Shown: positions 42,599 to 47,202 of the stretch, piece by piece
Layout: the number at the start of each line of letters is the position of its first letter
Position numbering within the stretch: position 1 is the stretch's first letter
Assembly: GCF_000337195.1 (NCBI RefSeq)
Contig: NZ_AOID01000060.1
Coordinates: 4,696-51,897, forward strand
DNA: 47,202 bases
Reading direction: 5' to 3'
From: Natrinema versiforme JCM 10478
GTDB lineage: Archaea; Halobacteriota; Halobacteria; Halobacteriales; Natrialbaceae
Translations under genes and position numbers: made by a program
The notes under the pieces: generated by a model
What the model saw: the letters and a program-made list of their open reading frames with translations, nothing else
What the model was told of the DNA's origin: nothing
Database searches by the model: none

Positions 42599-43266
42599 CT
42601 ACCCTCTGTCCATATAAGGGTTTGCCATAGTTACGTGTCTGGTTGGCGGAGCACAGCGGTCGGCACTTGCGCCTAGCGAGCAGGTTAGGCCGGTCCAGCG
42701 CCGCTCAGTGGCGATACCGCTCCCGGAGGCACGGCGCCCCTGACGCAGTTCGCTCGGTCCGCTCGAGCGACGAACTCGAGGACTGGCGCCAGGACAGAAA
42801 GTGTAGTAGCTCGACCCCATCTGTGCCGGCCCGAATCGGCAGAGATCTGGTCCATCAGTCGCGGGCGCACGCAATGCCGCCTGCAGCGGGTTCACGTTCG
42901 AACACGCACGGGCCCGAGGCTACCAGCGACAGCACCCACCAGCGCTCGAGACAGCGGTCCCCCGCCGTGTTCGCGGCGGCACATCGAGCCACGTCGCTGG
43001 CTCCCAATGCTCGGCGGGACCGGCCCTGCACCGGCGGGCACAAGCGGCGGTGACCACCACCGAGTCACTGGCAGCTGTGTCCTAACCCGCTCCTAGTACG
43101 GGGATCTAGGCGGAGTCTCTCCCACACGACAGCTGGTCACCCATCCTCTCGGAGGACTGACTGGGCGCTACTGCCGGAGGGCGACGGCCTACTGTGCTGA
43201 CGGCGCGCTGGGCGCCGGAAGTGACCCCCTGATTGATATGCGTTGCCGGCGCAGCTCTGGCGTGGG
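42599..43266. other. Gene-poor stretch, nothing recognised
   Basis: About 670 bases with long frames on both strands, none with motifs or a ribosome site. A TATA-like catataag lies near 42611. I see no supported feature. Confidence 0.4.
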
Positions 43267-43419
43267 ATGGGTGTCCTCGACGCAGTCACCGAGCGTGTTG
43301 CTGGCCGTAGCGACAGCGTCAGCCTGCACGAATGCCGTGACTGTGGTGTGATCCTCGAGTCCGCGGGGCCGGTGTGTCCGACCTGTGGATCCACAGAGAT
43401 CGCGTACTACGAGTGGTGA
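43267..43419 (+). CDS. Mini zinc-ribbon protein (50 aa)
   Basis: The frame encodes MGVLDAVTERVAGRSDSVSL, then HECRDCGVILESAGPVCPTC and GSTEIAYYEW before TGA. Two C-x2-C pairs 14 residues apart and the ending G-S-T-E-I-A-x-Y-E-[WF] match a recurrent haloarchaeal mini zinc ribbon. The N-terminal helix is amphipathic. Purines (gtggg) precede the ATG. The function is unknown. Confidence 0.75.
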   Translation: MGVLDAVTERVAGRSDSVSLHECRDCGVILESAGPVCPTCGSTEIAYYEW

Positions 43420-43752
43420 GCACCACATCATCTCACGGCGGGCTGGCACCCGGAGCAACAGCATCACTGTCCGGCTATCGCGTCCCTCACGATGTCCCAC
43501 GGTGCGGCGGTGTGAGCAGTTGGTGTCGCCCATGGAAAAGCCGCCCTTCTAATGCGCCGCCAGTGCACTTCGGCATGATCAGGAGCATGATAAGAGAGAA
43601 CTGACAGCGTCGCCGGCCACGCGCGGCGGCCCGGCACACGTACTACCGGATTCAGTGTGATCGCTCGCTGGGCCAGTCCACGCAGCCCACCTGATCGGCC
43701 ACCCTGGCTGGCGAGGAGCGGCGGGACAGCGCCGTCGCTTGCGGTCGGCCGC

Positions 43753-43929
43753 CTAGGTGTTCGAGCGGGTGCTAACAGCATCGGCGTTGGCCGGCGGGCC
43801 CTGGTCGCGGCGCTTCCCGGTCGGCGTATACTGCTTGCGGGCCGCTGCCCGTCCGCGTGGATGGCGCAGGAGCCCCCAGTAGAGTAGCGCGCGGTGGAGC
43901 CGTAATCCAAGCCGCTTGCGCCGGTCCAT
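43753..43929 (-). CDS. Small YWGLL-motif protein, copy B (unknown function)
   Basis: This 58-residue basic protein starts MDRRKRLGLRLHRALLYWGL and continues LRHPRGRAAARKQYTPTGKR, with a short polar tail. The start is fixed by a near-perfect Shine-Dalgarno (GGAGGTG) four bases upstream. It is a diverged relative of the protein at 1882-2067: K-R, R-L-x-R, Y-W-G-L-L-R-H-P-x-G-R and Y-x-P-T-G-K are conserved in spacing, while the tails are unrelated. Arg has replaced Lys at many positions. There is no signal peptide. No close co-directional partner is visible. The family is unknown to me. Confidence 0.75.
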   Translation of the reverse strand: MDRRKRLGLRLHRALLYWGLLRHPRGRAAARKQYTPTGKRRDQGPPANADAVSTRSNT

Positions 43930-43933
43930 ATTT

Positions 43934-43940
43934 CACCTCC
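43934..43940 (-). promoter_or_regulatory. Strong ribosome binding site for YWGLL copy B
   Basis: GGAGGTG on the minus strand, four bases before the ATG at 43929. It decides the start and supports the gene as real. Confidence 0.7.
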
Positions 43941-44240
43941 GTGTGGGAGACTCGTATACCCGCTACCTAACTGCTGACCGTGACCCAGGCGCTCCCCGCT
44001 GGCGCGGGGAGACAAGATCGTGGTCATGCGGTCGCGGCGGCCCCGTGGGTCGCCGGCGACCGGCCACAGCGAGCCGGCTGCGCGTGGCGGCGTCTCGGCG
44101 GTGGTAGGCCGTGTCCGGCCGCGCCCGCTCTCTCGTCGCGTCCCTTGTTGGAGCCGAGGCACTCCTGTATCCGGGTATCGGCCTCGAGCGCGTCGGGCCT
44201 TCTGGTATTCTCAAGGATCAGTAGCAAACCAGAGTGGCTG
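43941..44240. other. Non-coding stretch, nothing recognised
   Basis: The 300 bases between the YWGLL gene and the winged-helix gene contain no supported frame or repeat. Confidence 0.4.
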
Positions 44241-44546
44241 TCAGTCGTCCTGCTCGAGTTCGTTCGCATCGAGTTCGCCCTCGAGATACGCAATCCCCCG
44301 ATCAGTGACCCTGTAGTAGCCACGTTTCTCATCGATCTTCTCGAGCAATCCTGCATCGGCGAGTACGTTCATGCGCCGAGAGATGGTATTCTGACTTCGG
44401 TCTAACACACCGAGTTCCACAACGAGATTATACCAGATGGCAGTCGGCGGTAGCGCGATCCGATGGCCCGTGTCGGTCTCGAGTTCCTGAAGGTATTCTA
44501 AAATGGCATCGTCGGCCTCGTTCATCCATGATACACGGGCCCGCAT
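44241..44546 (-). CDS. PhiH1-repressor-like winged-helix protein
   Basis: The chosen start gives 101 residues opening MRARVSWMNEADDAILEYLQ, the typical beginning of haloarchaeal phage-PhiH1-repressor-like winged-helix proteins. ALPPTAIWYNLVVELGVLDR and SQNTISRRMNVLADAGLLEK form the helix-turn-helix, and GYYRVTDRGIAYLEGEL is the wing. A longer reading to 44582 is possible. It likely represses the divergent genes at 44774 and 45162, across an inverted repeat at 44690-44705. Such repressors are common in proviruses and plasmid-derived islands. Confidence 0.82.
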   Translation of the reverse strand: MRARVSWMNEADDAILEYLQELETDTGHRIALPPTAIWYNLVVELGVLDRSQNTISRRMNVLADAGLLEKIDEKRGYYRVTDRGIAYLEGELDANELEQDD

Positions 44547-44689
44547 ACCCCCGAAAATCATCTGATCGGTGATTAACTGCATCGGATCAGAAGCCTCCTG
44601 AGATATATGATTTAGATCTGGACCATATACACTAGATAATTAAGTGGCTCGAGTGCCAGTATATTTCTACGGAAGCTATACGCGGATTT

Positions 44690-44705
44690 GACTCTCTCGA
44701 GAGTC
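44690..44705. promoter_or_regulatory. Inverted repeat between the repressor and the divergent operon
   Basis: Perfect 7-bp arms, gactctc / gagagtc, with a 2-base spacer lie about 70 bases upstream of the 44774 gene. The position between a winged-helix repressor gene and a divergent operon suits an operator. Confidence 0.45.
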
Positions 44706-44773
44706 GAAAACAGCGGATCGGTGGTGGAAGCACCGAGTCCGCGAGAAGCTCCCGTAACTACCCTACGGAAGCC

Positions 44774-45172
44774 ATGACGAACGACGATTCGCGGGGTCTT
44801 GAAAGCCCCGACAGACACGCATCGACGGAGACCGACCTGGACACGGACGCGGTTCGCGACCGCCTCGAAGCGATCACCGACCTCACCGAAACCCTCCTCG
44901 AGGAGGTCCGCCGAACCGGAGAGACGCTCGACGACGGGACGCGCCGCGACGCGACCCGTCGGCTGCGGGAGATCGACGCGGAGGCGAGACGCGTCGGCCT
45001 CGAGCTGTGTGACCGGCCGCTCGCCGAGAACCCCGCTACCCTCGTGGGTTGTGACTCACTTACGACGACGTATTCCGGCCCGGCACCGGGGGCGATCGAC
45101 GCTGCCGGATCGAAGCGCGCGGACAACCAACCCACCGGCGACTGCAATCGCGGTGATCGTGATGGCGAGTGA
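44774..45172 (+). CDS. Acidic helical protein of a mobile-element operon
   Basis: The 132-residue protein is acidic and helical in its middle (VRDRLEAITDLTETLLEEVR, then LREIDAEARRVGLELCD), with a disordered tail. No family is recognised. Its end overlaps the start of the next gene by 11 bases in another frame, so the two are co-translated. It is divergent from the PhiH1-like repressor, and the trio looks like a provirus or plasmid cassette. Confidence 0.65.
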   Translation: MTNDDSRGLESPDRHASTETDLDTDAVRDRLEAITDLTETLLEEVRRTGETLDDGTRRDATRRLREIDAEARRVGLELCDRPLAENPATLVGCDSLTTTYSGPAPGAIDAAGSKRADNQPTGDCNRGDRDGE

Positions 45173-46037
45173 GTCGGCCCGCGACGATATCGCGGCGCTT
45201 CGCGAGCAGATCGCGACCCTTACCGATCGAGTCGCCGAACTCGAGTCCGAGTGCGCCCGCAAGGACGAGCGTATCGAGAACCTCGAGGCCCAGGTAGCCG
45301 AGTACGAGTCCCAGACAACGGAAGCCGAACGCGCCGCCGAGGCGGCGCTCAGGAAGGCCGACGCCAACAAGGACCGCGTCCGCGAACTCCAAGCGCGGGA
45401 ACTCGAGAAGGGCGCCCACCTCCGGACCGACACCGTCGATCCCCATGAGGTCGACGTCGCCGGCGACCGCCTCGAGAAACTCGCGAAGGACGACGGCGAA
45501 ACCTACTACCGCGTCCCCGACTCGAGCGATCCGCTCGACCGGGGTGACGACGTCGCACTCGCCCACGGGGACCTGCTCCCCATCCAGCAACTGGCTCGCA
45601 TGGATGCGGACATGCGCCGGTCGGCGGCCAACTCGCTCCCGACGCGACTGGCCGCCAAACTCTGGCAGGCCAGAACCGATCCCGCCGTCGGCGACGATCC
45701 CTGGACCGACGGCTGCAAGTCCGTCGACGAGTACGTCACCGCCTCCGATCTCAAACACTGGATCCGCAGACAGGAGGACGGTATCAGCGAGACCTACGCG
45801 AAGAAACTCGTCTCCCGAACGATCGATGCCGTGCTTGACCTCTCCAAACACCGGCTAGCGGTCCGCAAACGGACCCAGCGCAAGAACGGCCTCGAGTACA
45901 CCGAACGTCGGCTGCTCCTGCCGGTCGACGCTGAGATCCCCGGTGAAAAGAGTGCCTCGAGACCCACTAATGAGAGTTCCTCGAGTAACATAGCAAAGAC
46001 GGACTCGAGCGGCCTGACTGCTCCCGGAGACAGCTGA
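45162..46037 (+). CDS. Coiled-coil protein of a mobile-element operon
   Basis: With the ATG at 45162 the protein is 291 residues. Residues 10-80 are a long heptad-rich coiled coil (LREQIATLTDRVAELESECA and onward to LQARELEKGA). The rest contains KLAKDDGETYYRVPDSSDPL, LPTRLAAKLWQARTD and a helix-turn-helix-like segment, DEYVTASDLKHWIRRQEDGI, then KKLVSRTIDAVLDLSKHRL and a basic wing-like RKRTQRKNGLEYTERRLL. It probably binds DNA as a dimer, perhaps in replication or partition of a mobile element; this is inference. The gene overlaps the preceding one by 11 bases. The ATG is supported by the overlap and by the loss of acidic composition upstream. Confidence 0.72.
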   Translation: MASESARDDIAALREQIATLTDRVAELESECARKDERIENLEAQVAEYESQTTEAERAAEAALRKADANKDRVRELQARELEKGAHLRTDTVDPHEVDVAGDRLEKLAKDDGETYYRVPDSSDPLDRGDDVALAHGDLLPIQQLARMDADMRRSAANSLPTRLAAKLWQARTDPAVGDDPWTDGCKSVDEYVTASDLKHWIRRQEDGISETYAKKLVSRTIDAVLDLSKHRLAVRKRTQRKNGLEYTERRLLLPVDAEIPGEKSASRPTNESSSSNIAKTDSSGLTAPGDS

Positions 46038-46450
46038 CGTCCTCGGATGACCGTGGACGGCCCCTGAACACTCGCCTCGAGAGTGAGCACGTCTCTCACG
46101 TAACCAACACTGCACCTGCCGTGAGCGGTCGTTCGTTGGGTTCGGTAGTCATGGGTCCACTATCTCGAGCAGTCTTCGGCAGTCCGTAGCGAGACGGCCT
46201 CGAGTTGCTGTCCGGAGACGACAGCTGTCCACCGACGTTCGACCTCGCTGACTCTGCTCGTGATGTCCGGTCCGGCGGGGAACCCGATTCACTATCGAGC
46301 AGCCATTGCTAGTACCGCCAAGCAATCGCACTAGTACACGCCAGCAGTGTCCACCGGCCGTCGATCTCGAGGCAGGCTGGCACGATTATCCCCCCTAGTC
46401 ACGAGACAACCATGGGTCTCAGAAACTATTATACGAAATCCAGGAGAAAA
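46038..46450. other. Non-coding stretch before the tnpB element
   Basis: About 410 bases with no supported frame, repeat or SD. Confidence 0.4.
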
Positions 46451-46470
46451 CCCACGGCTTTAGCCGTAGG
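46451..46470. repeat. Left-end hairpin of the IS1341-like element
   Basis: The tract cccacggc-ttta-gccgtagg pairs through most of its length with one mismatch. This sequence, preceded by gagaaaa and followed by atgaatccg, is a recurrent hairpin upstream of haloarchaeal tnpB genes. Confidence 0.6.
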
Positions 46471-46557
46471 ATGAATCCGTCATTGCTGGACCAAACCACG
46501 CGACGGTGACAGGCCGACTCCCCAGCGTTTAAGAAATACCAGTGCTCCATATAAGAT

Positions 46558-47202
<645 letters not shown>

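Noticed and set aside
45060-45851. Minus-strand frame opposite the coiled-coil gene
   Set aside because: Its Gly/Val/Leu-rich text mirrors the Glu/Asp codons of the real plus-strand gene.

Overview
The window comes from an extremely halophilic archaeon (class Halobacteria). Its proteins are acidic and rich in Asp and Glu. Most genes are GC-rich with G or C at third codon positions, and several families are haloarchaeal in style: PhiH1-type winged helices, tiny zinc ribbons, IS1341-type TnpB elements and an ISH3-type transposase. I could not settle the genus. I see no rRNA, tRNA or CRISPR array.

Positions 786 to about 33 kb are a surface-polysaccharide / protein N-glycosylation locus. The left part holds nucleotide-sugar enzymes: an NAD-dependent epimerase, two sugar nucleotidyltransferases (one broken by two frameshifts), a GDP-mannose-type Nudix hydrolase, and a complete but split dTDP-rhamnose set (rmlB, rmlD, rmlA, rmlC). 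A solitary tnpB element sits inside this set. At 13.2-16.6 kb a second pathway, galU - ugd - UDP-glucuronate decarboxylase, predicts UDP-glucose to UDP-glucuronate to UDP-xylose. The rest supplies assembly functions: a flippase, a large membrane protein, several GT4 and GT2 glycosyltransferases, and three alkaline-phosphatase-superfamily enzymes that share a Thr nucleophile position and a C-terminal DLGY tail. Several assembly genes (11.4-12.8, 16.7-17.9, 19.2-20.2 and 21.5-26.0 kb) are clearly AT-rich against a GC-rich background, as expected of imported glycan genes.

The locus has been heavily rearranged. Between 17.87 and 19.07 kb lie decayed pieces of two glycosyltransferases, a flippase and an rmlA. 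A dead ISH3-type transposase occupies 20.2-21.4 kb. At 30.5-31.7 kb a dead duplicate of the 31.8 kb glycosyltransferase meets, tail to tail, a truncated sulfatase-like gene. A decayed glmS C-terminus lies at 41.85 kb.

From 33 kb rightward the DNA is accessory in character: an HNH nuclease with a zinc-protein partner, a small winged-helix gene behind a phased operator-like array, an RHH-PIN toxin-antitoxin pair, long gene-poor stretches with IS debris, a polyprenyl-phosphate-type GT2, small zinc-ribbon genes, and a PhiH1-like repressor divergent from two coiled-coil genes. TnpB elements are cut by both window edges.

The most novel items are a pair of diverged about-60-residue proteins sharing a YWGLL-HP-GR-Y-PTGK signature at 2.0 and 43.8 kb, and the 12-bp-phased hexamer array upstream of the small winged-helix gene at 34.4 kb.
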